Source: Atopobium sp.
GTDB taxonomy: Bacteria > Actinomycetota > Coriobacteriia > Coriobacteriales > Atopobiaceae
Reading direction: 5' to 3'
DNA length: 37,584 bases
Assembly (NCBI GenBank): GCA_015258785.1
Contig: JABZHP010000008.1
Coordinates: forward strand, 1-37,584
Position 1 is the first letter of the stretch. Each line of letters starts with the position of its first letter. The notes beneath the pieces were generated by a model, which did no database searches, was not told the origin of the DNA, and saw only the letters and a list, made by a program, of their open reading frames with translations. This document shows positions 24,266 through 31,958 of this stretch, piece by piece. The translations under genes were made by a program, and so were the position numbers.

Positions 24266-25852
24266 CTACACTGATGAGTCGGTCATGACATTTAATTTAA
24301 TCATGACATCGCTCTCGTACATTTCATCAAAAATGACAAGAATCTTGTCGAGTGCCATCAGTTCAGTTTGGCCGGTTGGAATAATCTCCAAGCCCGCACG
24401 ATCAATAGTTACGACCCTCACTTTGTCGGGCCATGGGATATCTTGGAGCAATTTGCCCTCAACGGGACTTCCTTGGCCAATAGTGAACTCATGAAGGATT
24501 TTCTCGCCAGAATCAAGTGTTGGTTTAGACTCCCCTTGTTGAGAAGCCAAGAATTCTGCAAGTAAATGCTCGTAGAATGGGTCAACACGCAGGATATTTG
24601 CGGTTACGTAGGACACAATTGCAACTGCTGACATGGCCATAAGAGCCTCAAGAGAGACTGTGAGCTCAAATATAAGCACTACCCCGGTGACGGGCGCCCT
24701 AACTGCTCCGGCAAAAATGCCTGCAACGCCCATAGCAATAAAATTTGGTGCATATGCCATAGGTATGCCAAAAACATGGGTTGCTACCAGGGCAAACAGT
24801 GTTCCAACAAGTGTTCCCATAACAACCATTGGAAAGAGAGTTCCGCCAGGCGTTCCAGCAGCAAAACATGTTGTGGTAAAGAAGTATTTGCCCAGTAAAA
24901 GCGCTATAACCATGAGTTCAGTGAGCGTTGCTGGCTCTTTGATTTTCTCGATAATGACGTCGCCGCCACAAAGAAGATCTGGCCAGATAAAAGCCATAAT
25001 TCCAGCTAGCATGAATGGAATAATGAGCCTCGAGAAAGGCACAAACTTAGTTATCTTTTTGTACAGCCCCTGGGCAAAGAACATTCCCTTATTGTGGAGC
25101 GCTCCTAATAAACCACAGATAAAACCGACGATAAGAACAAATGCAAAGTCGACATGAGGTAATGGCGCCACGTATGGAAGCTGAAGGACAGGCTTCATGC
25201 CAAGGACGTTAGAAACCAGGAAGTCAGCGCCTACTGATGCGGTCATTGCCGAGATAATCAGTGGAGCATGAAACTCTTTCTGAATCTCTTCGATAGCAAA
25301 AAGTGTGCCGGTGAGAGGGGCATGAAAAGCGGCTGACATACCCGCAGCTGCGCCACAGGTTACCAGAAGACGTTCTTCTCCCCTTTTGCGTTTAAGGAAT
25401 TTTGAGACCGCTTTACCAGAAACAGCGCCTAACTGGACTGCTGGGCCTTCTCGACCCATAGAAAGGCCACCAAAGGCAACTAGAACGCCCTGAATAAACT
25501 TAACAGGAAGAACTCGATACCAAGGCATATCGGCAGATCCCATGACCTCAGCATTGGTCTGAGGGATTCCAGAGCCAGCGGTGTAGGGTTCAAACTTCAT
25601 GAGTAGACAAACGGCCGCCATAAGAATAATCAGAACACCAAACCAGAGAGCCATATAAGGCCAATTGCCTGCGATTGATTGAGTAATGGAGCGCATTTGA
25701 GCTTCTGCAAAAGAAAGACAAAGGCGATACAGCGTGACTACGCCGCCACCCAGAAGGCCAACAAGCAGGCCTTCTCCAATAAGGGCTACCTGAAATCTAC
25801 GAGAAAAGTGACGCTCAATAATGTTTGTCTTATGTTTGAGATGAAACGCCAC
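24266..25852 (-). CDS. ClC-family chloride/proton antiporter with RCK_C domain
   Basis: 528 aa. The membrane part (1 to about 440) has the three ClC selectivity signatures: GSGIPQ (93-98), GREGP (133-137) and GTPGGTLFP in place of GxFxP. The external gating Glu is E135, and an internal proton Glu pair is present in 'LFAIEEI', so a 2Cl-/H+ exchanger is predicted and a channel is less likely. The C-terminal about 80 residues ('GSPVEGKLLQDIPWP... PTGQTELMALDKILVI') form a TrkA_C/RCK_C regulatory domain, found on a subset of bacterial ClC proteins. The start is GTG 25852, with GGGGAG close upstream. Used in acid resistance or ion balance; the exact ion is not proven (fluoride-type signatures are absent). 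Confidence 0.92.
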   Translation of the reverse strand: MAFHLKHKTNIIERHFSRRFQVALIGEGLLVGLLGGGVVTLYRLCLSFAEAQMRSITQSIAGNWPYMALWFGVLIILMAAVCLLMKFEPYTAGSGIPQTNAEVMGSADMPWYRVLPVKFIQGVLVAFGGLSMGREGPAVQLGAVSGKAVSKFLKRKRGEERLLVTCGAAAGMSAAFHAPLTGTLFAIEEIQKEFHAPLIISAMTASVGADFLVSNVLGMKPVLQLPYVAPLPHVDFAFVLIVGFICGLLGALHNKGMFFAQGLYKKITKFVPFSRLIIPFMLAGIMAFIWPDLLCGGDVIIEKIKEPATLTELMVIALLLGKYFFTTTCFAAGTPGGTLFPMVVMGTLVGTLFALVATHVFGIPMAYAPNFIAMGVAGIFAGAVRAPVTGVVLIFELTVSLEALMAMSAVAIVSYVTANILRVDPFYEHLLAEFLASQQGESKPTLDSGEKILHEFTIGQGSPVEGKLLQDIPWPDKVRVVTIDRAGLEIIPTGQTELMALDKILVIFDEMYESDVMIKLNVMTDSSV

Positions 25853-25877
25853 AATCTCCCCTAGCAGTCTATGGTTA

Positions 25878-25925
25878 ATAAAAAAGCACGTAAAGCGTAC
25901 TTGGATATTGTACGACTTTACGTGC
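25878..25925 (-). terminator. Intrinsic terminator after the NlpC/P60 gene
   Basis: GCACGTAAAGCGTAC (25886-25900) pairs with GTACG-A-CTTTACGTGC (25910-25925), 15 bp with a single bulge. On the - strand it is followed by TTTTTTATTAAC. Strong terminator for the hydrolase gene. A second small repeat GTACA...TGTAC lies at 25937-25952. Confidence 0.88.
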
Positions 25926-25989
25926 GTGAGTTAAAAGTTTGTACAGAAAATTGTACGTAGCGAGTGCACCTGGTGTCCCTGGCTATTGA

Positions 25990-27177
25990 TTAACCGGAGA
26001 ATGGTCCTCCACCATAGCAAGCATAAACAGGACCCTCGATAACACCGACGGACTCGTTAGCTGCGTGAATCATGCGGCCACCGCCGATGTAGATTCCAAC
26101 GTGCTCATAGCCTGCACGGGTAAAGACAATATCGCCATAGTTGAGCTCGTCTAGGGAATCATGCCAGTTACCAGCAGCGCGAATAGCACGGCCAATGGTT
26201 CCTGCGGTACCTGCACGGTAGCCGAGGAAGCAGTAATAAATCAGGCCGCCGCAGTCAAAGCCTGTAGCAGGGGAAGCTCCGCCCCAAACGTATGGGTAGC
26301 CAATGCAGGCATAAGCTGTAGCAACGCCACCGCCTGCAGCTGGGTAGCCACCGCCACCGCCGGAGTATGATGATCCGCCGCCAGAGTTAGAGCTGCTACT
26401 GGAGCTGCTAGAGCTAGAAGAGCTTGAGGAGCTAGAGGAGCTGGAACTTGAAGAGCTGGAGCTGGAATCGTTAGAGGAGCTATCGTTAGACTCTGAGCTA
26501 TTAGAAGGAGTCTCACGAGTAACAGTCTCAATTGCATAAGCAACGTTGTTGTTAGCTGATGCAGCCTCCTGAGCAGCAAGCTGAGCTTTTACCTCAGCAT
26601 CAAGGGAGTCATAGTAAGCCTTAGCCTCTGCAACCTGGCTCTGAAGACCATCTGCAGTTGTCTTCATCTCAGCGACCTGAGCCTGAAGGTTCTCCTGCTC
26701 AGCCTGAAGCTCAAGCTGTTGAGCCTGAAGTTGGTCACCAAGAGCTTTGACGGTATTGATGGAGTCAGCCTCCTGCTTGCTGGTACGGTCCATATAGTAG
26801 ACGCGGCTGACAAAGTCCTCTGGGCTAGATGCTCCAAGGAGGAAGTCCAAAGTCTCCTGTGGGCCTGCCTTATAAGCACTCTTCATTGCTGCAGAAAGGA
26901 CAAGACGCTGCTTATTGAGCTGGTCTGTAGTTTCTGCAATCTGCTCCTGAACCTCACCAATCTTGTTGTTTGTAGCGTCAAGTGCATAGGTTTTCTCGTT
27001 AAGGTTATCCATGGCCTCTGCAAGAGCTGCACCAAGTGAGTCTAGCTGGGCAGATGCGGCCTCAAGATCGCTTTGTGGGTCTGCGAATAGCTTGGCTGGG
27101 GTAAGCAGCGTAGCAGCTACACCAAGACCTGCAAATAAGAGAGCGTCTCGTCTTGTGAAAGATCGGCGCTGTGACAT
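25990..27177 (-). CDS. Secreted NlpC/P60 peptidoglycan endopeptidase with coiled coil and poly-Ser linker
   Basis: 395 aa from ATG 27177, preceded by AAGGAG. Order: an N-terminal signal with twin arginines (FTRRDALLFAGLGVAATLL, ending near residue 32), reminiscent of a Tat signal; an Ala/Gln/Glu-rich coiled coil (about 35-205), as in the RipA/CwlO-type hydrolases; a Ser-Asn-Asp then near-pure Ser linker (about 225-265) and a Gly/Ser stretch; then the NlpC/P60 catalytic domain with Cys in 'TGFDCGGLIYYC' and His in 'GYEHVGIYIGGG'. It is expected to cut peptide stems during cell separation. The Cys is followed by Gly where most relatives have Ser. It has its own terminator and a long upstream leader. 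Confidence 0.92.
   Translation of the reverse strand: MSQRRSFTRRDALLFAGLGVAATLLTPAKLFADPQSDLEAASAQLDSLGAALAEAMDNLNEKTYALDATNNKIGEVQEQIAETTDQLNKQRLVLSAAMKSAYKAGPQETLDFLLGASSPEDFVSRVYYMDRTSKQEADSINTVKALGDQLQAQQLELQAEQENLQAQVAEMKTTADGLQSQVAEAKAYYDSLDAEVKAQLAAQEAASANNNVAYAIETVTRETPSNSSESNDSSSNDSSSSSSSSSSSSSSSSSSSSSSSSSSNSGGGSSYSGGGGGYPAAGGGVATAYACIGYPYVWGGASPATGFDCGGLIYYCFLGYRAGTAGTIGRAIRAAGNWHDSLDELNYGDIVFTRAGYEHVGIYIGGGRMIHAANESVGVIEGPVYACYGGGPFSG
26385..26510 (-). repeat. Poly-serine coding tract in the NlpC/P60 gene
   Basis: About 35 of 42 codons encode Ser using a mixture of AGC, TCT, TCC and TCA. The varied codons show that the tract is kept as protein sequence and is not a pure DNA microsatellite, although short GAGCT-type repeats run through it. 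Confidence 0.8.
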
Positions 27178-27512
27178 ATAAGCTCCTTCCGCAAAGCACG
27201 AAATCAATTGGGCAACGTATTGCTTTGCTTTGCCATCTAGGATAGCTCATTTGATAAAAAATCAAAGTCAACTCGCCGATTTCTTAGCGAGAAACCCGTG
27301 TAAACAGGAAGCTACCCTATCGAGTATTTGAATAGTTTACCCCGAAAATGACATTTAATACAAATTCAAAAGACTATTTGTGCAGTTATATAGCATGGAG
27401 CGGGCAAATATCATTGCATAAATTTATCTCTGACCTGCAATTATGGAGAAATTCTATGTATTGCAAACAAGTTTACTGTAATTAACAAAATGCTTATGTA
27501 AATAAGACAAAT
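27178..27512 (-). promoter_or_regulatory. Long structured upstream region of the NlpC/P60 gene
   Basis: No gene is seen in these 335 bp. On the - strand several stems can form: CCTGT-TTAC-ACGGG (about 27311-27298), CTCGC...GCGAG (27292-27272), TTTGAT-TTTTT-ATCAAA (27267-27251) and GCAAAGCA...TGCTTTGC, the last ending next to the AAGGAG site. TTGACT (27274-27269) might be a -35. A short part (UAGGGUAGCUUCCUGU, near 27322-27307) resembles the c-di-AMP ydaO riboswitch, but the other half of that motif is not found. Confidence 0.35.
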
Positions 27513-27540
27513 GGCCGACAAGCACGTAGTCTTGCCAGCC
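27513..27540 (-). terminator. Terminator after apt
   Basis: On the - strand GGCTGGCAAG pairs over ten positions (two G-U) with CTTGTCGGCC around an 8-nt loop, followed by ATTTGTCTTATTT. It lies 42 nt beyond the apt stop. Confidence 0.6.
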
Positions 27541-27582
27541 AAAATTGTCAGGTTAAAGTAAGTCTGATGTAAGTGATTTAGC

Positions 27583-28116
27583 TTATTGAACCTTAATAAG
27601 GGTGTAGACCTCTTGATCAAAGCACTTGCCAATAATCTCCCTTGGGTGCAGATAGCAAAGCTCAAGCGCAAATGCAAAGCCAGCTACTTTTGCACCGGCC
27701 TTCTCGGCAAGTTGAGCACAAGCAACGCAGGTGCCGCCAGTAGCAACCAGGTCATCAGCAATAAGAACAACGTCGTCTGGGGTAAGAGCATCGGTGTGAA
27801 TCTGAAGCTCGCTGGTACCGTACTCAAGGTCATAAGCCTGTGCGTAGACCTCACGAGGCAACTTGCCTGGCTTACGAGCAGGAACAAAGCCAGCGCCCAG
27901 TTTGTAGGCTACAGGGGTTCCAACAAGAAAACCACGAGCCTCAGCACCAATAACCTTGGTGATTCCCGCATCAGCAAAGTGCTCTGCAATGTCATCAACA
28001 ACTGCGTGGAAGCACTCAGGATCTTTAAAAAGTGGAGTTACATCTTTAAAGATAACGCCTGGCTCTGGATAATCAGGAATGCTAATGATATGACTCTCAT
28101 AATCATACGTAGACAC
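27583..28116 (-). CDS. apt: Adenine phosphoribosyltransferase
   Basis: 177-aa type I phosphoribosyltransferase making AMP from adenine and PRPP (purine salvage). Signatures: 'IPDYPEPGVIFKDVTPLF' near the N-terminus, 'GAEARGFLVG' (adenine side) and the PRPP loop 'VVLIADDLVATGGT'. Full family length. The start is GTG 28116, with GAGGACATT upstream. It lies 51 nt downstream of the FtsR-like gene and may be the last gene of that - strand run; a terminator follows. Confidence 0.95.
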   Translation of the reverse strand: MSTYDYESHIISIPDYPEPGVIFKDVTPLFKDPECFHAVVDDIAEHFADAGITKVIGAEARGFLVGTPVAYKLGAGFVPARKPGKLPREVYAQAYDLEYGTSELQIHTDALTPDDVVLIADDLVATGGTCVACAQLAEKAGAKVAGFAFALELCYLHPREIIGKCFDQEVYTLIKVQ

Positions 28117-28167
28117 AATGTCCTCACATTCAATATCAAAATCAATGAATAGTTATATATACCTAGA

Positions 28168-29031
28168 TTACTCGTCTAGATGCATATCCTTAAAAGATTC
28201 ACGAACTAATTTAGTGATAAGTTCATTTCTAACCGCATTGGTGAGGCCTAACATGCGGGTCAGAGCAGCCATAAACTTCTGACGAGTCTCGTCAGTATGG
28301 TCAACTTCAACTCCCCCACCTTTTTTAGCGTATACGACAAGCGACTTGGCAAACATACTAGATTCTCGGTTTGCAGCCATAACGTATTGACGCAGGTTCT
28401 TGGGCTCAAAACCAAAGTGACGAAGCTCACTACAAAGGCGAATCAACGTAAGGTCTTTGCCATCCACAAGGTCTCTACCGTGTGGAGAGCGCTTTAAAGT
28501 AATGACGCCTGCTTCGGAAAGCTGACGAACAAAGCCTACAGAGCATCCCACAATTTCTGGGATGCGATCAATAGCGTGATATTTCTGAACTACCTCAGGG
28601 TCATCTACAGGTACCACAATAGCATCAGCATGCGTGGCACCAAGAATTGCCTGAGACACTTGCTTTCCATCAAGCTGAGGTTGAGCCTGGCGAGAAGAAC
28701 TTTGAGCTTCAGGTGCAGCCTGAGCCTCAGCTCCAGTTGCCTCGTCAGTCTGAGCTTTGACCTGTTGTTCAGCTTCAGGGTTTTTATCTTGCCTATCAAG
28801 CTCTTCTCTAATAACTGAGAGTGGCATAAAACGGCTTTTCTGCAGATACAGAATAGTCTCAAGTCGCTTAACGTCTTTTTGGGAATAGAGACGATAGCCA
28901 CCAGCAGTTCTGGTAGGAGTAAGCAAACCTTCATCCTGCAGATATCTGACTTTAGAAACACTCAAGTCAGGATAGAGAGTCTGTAATTTCTTGACTACTT
29001 TACCAATGGTAAGAAAGCCTGAATCAGCCAT
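28168..29031 (-). CDS. MerR-family regulator, FtsR-like
   Basis: 287-aa protein. The N-terminal MerR winged helix (about 5-75) reads 'FLTIGKVVKKLQTLYPDLSVSKVRYLQDEGLL' (in parts) with 'RTAGGYRLYSQKDVKRLETIL'. A Gln/Ala/Glu-rich linker (about 100-140) leads to a second winged-helix-like domain ('IPEIVGCSVGFVRQLSEAGVITL...RSPHGRDLVDGKDLTLIRLCSELRHFG'). This two-part design, and the place directly after a GarA-like FHA gene, match actinobacterial FtsR (Rv1828 family), an activator of ftsZ in Corynebacterium. AAGGA precedes the ATG. Function is transferred by domain and synteny; the DNA site is unknown. Confidence 0.8.
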   Translation of the reverse strand: MADSGFLTIGKVVKKLQTLYPDLSVSKVRYLQDEGLLTPTRTAGGYRLYSQKDVKRLETILYLQKSRFMPLSVIREELDRQDKNPEAEQQVKAQTDEATGAEAQAAPEAQSSSRQAQPQLDGKQVSQAILGATHADAIVVPVDDPEVVQKYHAIDRIPEIVGCSVGFVRQLSEAGVITLKRSPHGRDLVDGKDLTLIRLCSELRHFGFEPKNLRQYVMAANRESSMFAKSLVVYAKKGGGVEVDHTDETRQKFMAALTRMLGLTNAVRNELITKLVRESFKDMHLDE

Positions 29032-29048
29032 AAAGCTATCCTTTAACC

Positions 29049-29465
29049 TTAAGCTGAAACTCTGCTGGTATGGAAGACCATGCGGAAGGTGCCAATCTGA
29101 ATAGTTGAGCCATCACGCAGGGTAGCCTTGTTAATAATGGCACCATCAACCCAGGTACCATTGAGAGAATCAAGGTCTTCAATAGTTGCATAACCAAGGG
29201 CAAGATTAGAGAGATCAATGGTGGCATGATTTCTGGAAACTGTCATGTCGTTCAAGAAAACACTGCTCTTTGGGTCTCTACCAAGAGAAATCTGAGGTAA
29301 ATTGAGCTCAAAAGTCTGACCAGTCTGTGGTCCCTTGACAATAGTAAGGACAGGGTGAGCTGGCTTTTGTTGAGCCATAAGGTCTGGAACCGTAGCGTCA
29401 GCTGATGGCATGCGGAAAATCTCTGTTGAGTCTGGTGACTGCTGTTTGATGTCGTCAGTTGACAT
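29049..29465 (-). CDS. garA: GarA/OdhI-like FHA domain protein
   Basis: 138-aa cytoplasmic phosphopeptide-binding switch. The FHA domain (about 39-135) has the conserved G62-R63, S77-R-N-H80 and N102-G103. The N-terminal tail carries DSTEIFR (12-18), which lines up with the ETTSVFR phosphorylation motif of mycobacterial GarA; phosphorylation there makes the tail fold back on the FHA domain. GarA/OdhI bind and inhibit 2-oxoglutarate dehydrogenase, glutamate dehydrogenase or activate glutamate synthase in 2-oxoglutarate control. The kinase is not in the window. AAGGAG upstream; the FtsR-like gene follows by 17 nt, the standard actinobacterial pair. Confidence 0.85.
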   Translation of the reverse strand: MSTDDIKQQSPDSTEIFRMPSADATVPDLMAQQKPAHPVLTIVKGPQTGQTFELNLPQISLGRDPKSSVFLNDMTVSRNHATIDLSNLALGYATIEDLDSLNGTWVDGAIINKATLRDGSTIQIGTFRMVFHTSRVSA

Positions 29466-29503
29466 GGTTTCTCCTTAATTTGGTTACAAGATAATAATAA
29501 CGC

Positions 29504-29884
29504 TTAACGACAAGCAATGCAGTCCATTTCGATGAGCGCACCAAGAGGCAACGCAGAAACCTCAACAACTGCCCTGCCAGGTGCAGGAAGAACAAAGTAC
29601 TGCCTGTAAATCTCGTTTACCTTAGGCAAATCATTGATATCAGCAAGATAGATAGTTGTCTGAGCAACATCAGAAAGGGTGCATCCTGCCTCTGCCAGAA
29701 TTGACTGAGCAAGATGAATAACACGAGTAGTCTGCTCTTCAATTCCTCCGTCAATGAGCTCTTTTGGGTCTTCTGCAGAGACCGCAATTTGACCTGTGAC
29801 AAATACCAATCTACCTGCAGTAGTACCCTGAGAGTACGGTCCCATAGGAGCAGGAACACCTACTGCATTAATTGCATATTTCAT
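29504..29884 (-). CDS. ridA: RidA family enamine/imine deaminase
   Basis: 126-aa trimeric RidA (YjgF/YER057c/UK114). It hydrolyses reactive 2-aminoacrylate-type enamines released by PLP enzymes. Signatures: 'APMGPYSQG' (12-20), 'VFVTGQIAV', 'IYLADINDLPKVNEIY' and the catalytic R104 in 'PAPGRAVVEVSALP', with the E. coli R105 equivalent retained; a C-terminal 'IEMDCIA' gives the closing Glu. Its ATG overlaps the stop of the GcvT-like gene by 4 nt (ATGA), so it is translated with that gene. Confidence 0.93.
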   Translation of the reverse strand: MKYAINAVGVPAPMGPYSQGTTAGRLVFVTGQIAVSAEDPKELIDGGIEEQTTRVIHLAQSILAEAGCTLSDVAQTTIYLADINDLPKVNEIYRQYFVLPAPGRAVVEVSALPLGALIEMDCIACR

Positions 29885-30723
29885 AGAAGATCACCCCTTG
29901 CGCCAATGAAATCATCAGAGGCTCTGAGTAAACCCCAACCCTCAAGTTTATCTTTATCTACTACTACTTTAGTGTTACTTGCAAGTTCTGAAAACCATGG
30001 AAGATATGTTTTAAGGCCTTCAATGAGTTGCTTATGTCCAAGAGGATGGACTGTTTCAAAAGAAAGCAAGCTTCTAAAAAGAATTACCGTATGGACTGGT
30101 GGAACCATAACCAGATATGCAGGTACTTTTTTAGTTGAAACATTGGCTACAAGTGCTGGGATTGTTTGGTCAAGCATAAGATTGCAAAGCTTTGAGTCTT
30201 CTGGAAGCCTCTGTTCTCCCAGGTAGTCCATAAGGACCTTCTTGGCCTTTTTACCAGCAAGAAGAAGCGGAGTAAGCAGCGGAGTTGCGTCTTCTAAAGA
30301 CACTTCTGCATAAGGAGCTACACCGTTTTGCTCGACTGATGCAATGATAGAAAGCCACTCGTCTAGAACAAGAGAGCGCTCAGATGCATCAAGTACCACG
30401 TACTCGTTTTGACCAGATCGCGCGAGAAGACCGATGGAAGACAGAGATCCGTCTCCCGTAAGTGCACACTCAAATGAAGTCTCTCCTACCTCAAGCTGTT
30501 TACCTGCAAAGACAGCTTCAACAAAATTTTGAGCTGATGTACCACTCACCAGTGTGTAGCCGATACCACTCAGGTCAATAAGAGCGCAATCTTTCAGAGC
30601 TTCCTCAAGGGGTTTCTCGCCATAGAAAGATTGGGCTAAGTTGAAGCCTTCAGTTGAGGTTGAGAATTGTGCGCCAAGATACTCAAGCTCGGTATGAAGG
30701 ATAGAGCGTTTCTGCTCAGACAT
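29881..30723 (-). CDS. GcvT-like (aminomethyltransferase/YgfZ-type) folate-binding protein
   Basis: 280 aa. The pattern 'EEALKDCALIDLSGIGYTLVSGTSAQNFVEAVFAGK' (in parts, about 38-73) resembles the N-terminal folate-binding domain of GcvT/YgfZ ('...R..GL.DLS....L.V.G.DA..FL'). The end 'EGWGLLRASDDFIGARGDLL' is GcvT-like but the protein is about 80 residues shorter than true GcvT (about 360), and no other glycine-cleavage gene is nearby. A YgfZ-type role in iron-sulphur cluster upkeep or another folate-linked function is possible. It overlaps the carboxypeptidase gene by 1 nt and ridA by 4 nt, forming a tight operon. The family assignment is moderate. Confidence 0.6.
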   Translation of the reverse strand: MSEQKRSILHTELEYLGAQFSTSTEGFNLAQSFYGEKPLEEALKDCALIDLSGIGYTLVSGTSAQNFVEAVFAGKQLEVGETSFECALTGDGSLSSIGLLARSGQNEYVVLDASERSLVLDEWLSIIASVEQNGVAPYAEVSLEDATPLLTPLLLAGKKAKKVLMDYLGEQRLPEDSKLCNLMLDQTIPALVANVSTKKVPAYLVMVPPVHTVILFRSLLSFETVHPLGHKQLIEGLKTYLPWFSELASNTKVVVDKDKLEGWGLLRASDDFIGARGDLL

Positions 30724-31946
30724 TAGTTTCTCCCAAAGAGATACGGAGCAACCGAATGCAGGTCAAAGAGGTTGTAGGCCGGAATAGTCCACAGCGTAAG
30801 ATGTGCCTGGGTAATGGTGGTGCCTACCTGCGCGGAATCTTGGGACCAGTCAGTTGAAGAAACCAGCTGGTTGTTAGCTACTGGATAGTTGGGAGAAAGC
30901 ATGGAGGTCTGGTAGGTGAAGTCTTTAGAGCCAGGCCATGCCATATACGTGGTAGAAGTTGATGGTTTAACCACTGCAGAGAGCAAGAAGTTGTCCTCGC
31001 TCGTACGAATCTGCACAATCTGGTCAGTTCGCTGGATGCTTACGCGATTGTAATTGCGATAAGCCCAGTTCATCAGAATGGCGGTATCGTCAAAACGACC
31101 TTGCGTAGTCTCGCAACCAAGCACGCAGGTGTAGAGCGTAATGTTTCCGCGCTTTGAAGCGCCCAAGAAGGCAGTACCAGAGTCTTCAGCACCTGTTTTA
31201 ATGCCGAGAAGACCTCGGTAGGTGTCCATAAGGTCATCAGTTGAGTGGAACGTGCGCTGCTCCCCTCCTACCGTTGTAGTGTATGACCTGGTATGCACAG
31301 CGCTTGCGATAAGTGGATAATGCTCGCGTGCATAACGACCCATCAGGGCAAGATCGCGCGCGGTTGAATAGTGACCATCAGCATCTAAGCCGTGAGGATT
31401 TTGGAACTGCGTGTGAGTCATGCCAATCTCAGCAGCCTTCTTGTTCATTTGATCAACAAAGGCCTGCTGAGAGCCAGATACGTTGACAGCAATGTTATAA
31501 GCTGCATCATTAGCGGAATACACCAGCATCATCATGATCAGCTGTCTGAGTGTAGGCGTATCGTCCGAGGTCAAACCAGCAACTTGCGAACCTTCTTCAA
31601 GATCTGGAACTGTGATTTCACAAGGCTCATCAAGATTAACGCCAGAATCAAGCGCAACAATTGCAGTCATAACCTTGGTGATGGATGCCATAGGAAGCTC
31701 TTGATCTGGGTTTTTGCTCCAGAGGACGTTTCCTTGTGCATCGGTGACAATGGCTGTAGTTGCCTCGGTAAGTTGTGGCTCATCTGTTACAGAAGACTTG
31801 TTAGAAGAGGTGTTTTCCGCCAGAGCCGTAGTTGCAGGAGCAAAAGGAGCAGCTAGAACAAATACAAGTAGCACGCTTACAAGAAAAGCCAGCATCTTAT
31901 GAGAGAGCTGGCGCAAAGATACATGGTTGTGCTGAATGAAAGTCAT
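30723..31946 (-). CDS. D-alanyl-D-alanine carboxypeptidase (PBP5/DacF type)
   Basis: 407 aa from ATG 31946 (an AGG lies 6 nt upstream; a TTG two codons earlier is less likely). A signal peptide or anchor (about 18-44) is followed by the S11-type catalytic domain with all three penicillin-binding motifs: S88-I-T-K91, S144-A-N146 and K250-T-G252. It trims the terminal D-Ala of peptidoglycan stems, limiting cross-linking. A C-terminal beta domain (about 320-390) is degenerate, and the usual amphipathic anchoring helix is not obvious. Start and stop overlap or abut neighbours (pgsA-like gene 12 nt upstream, GcvT-like gene 1-nt overlap). Confidence 0.92.
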   Translation of the reverse strand: MTFIQHNHVSLRQLSHKMLAFLVSVLLVFVLAAPFAPATTALAENTSSNKSSVTDEPQLTEATTAIVTDAQGNVLWSKNPDQELPMASITKVMTAIVALDSGVNLDEPCEITVPDLEEGSQVAGLTSDDTPTLRQLIMMMLVYSANDAAYNIAVNVSGSQQAFVDQMNKKAAEIGMTHTQFQNPHGLDADGHYSTARDLALMGRYAREHYPLIASAVHTRSYTTTVGGEQRTFHSTDDLMDTYRGLLGIKTGAEDSGTAFLGASKRGNITLYTCVLGCETTQGRFDDTAILMNWAYRNYNRVSIQRTDQIVQIRTSEDNFLLSAVVKPSTSTTYMAWPGSKDFTYQTSMLSPNYPVANNQLVSSTDWSQDSAQVGTTITQAHLTLWTIPAYNLFDLHSVAPYLFGRN

Positions 31947-31958
31947 AAACAACCTAAC

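Noticed and set aside
26385..26510. Tandem or CRISPR-like DNA repeat in the serine tract
   Set aside because: Units are irregular, codons vary and there are no spacers; it is a protein-level low-complexity linker.
26241..26579. Leu/Ala-rich open frame overlapping the NlpC/P60 gene on the same strand
   Set aside because: Produced by reading the serine tract and Gly-rich coding sequence in another frame; no start signal.
27586..28152. Long + strand open frame (188 codons) opposite apt
   Set aside because: It lies entirely antisense to a well-supported apt gene, has no ribosome-binding site and shows no recognisable domain; composition is that of a shadow frame.
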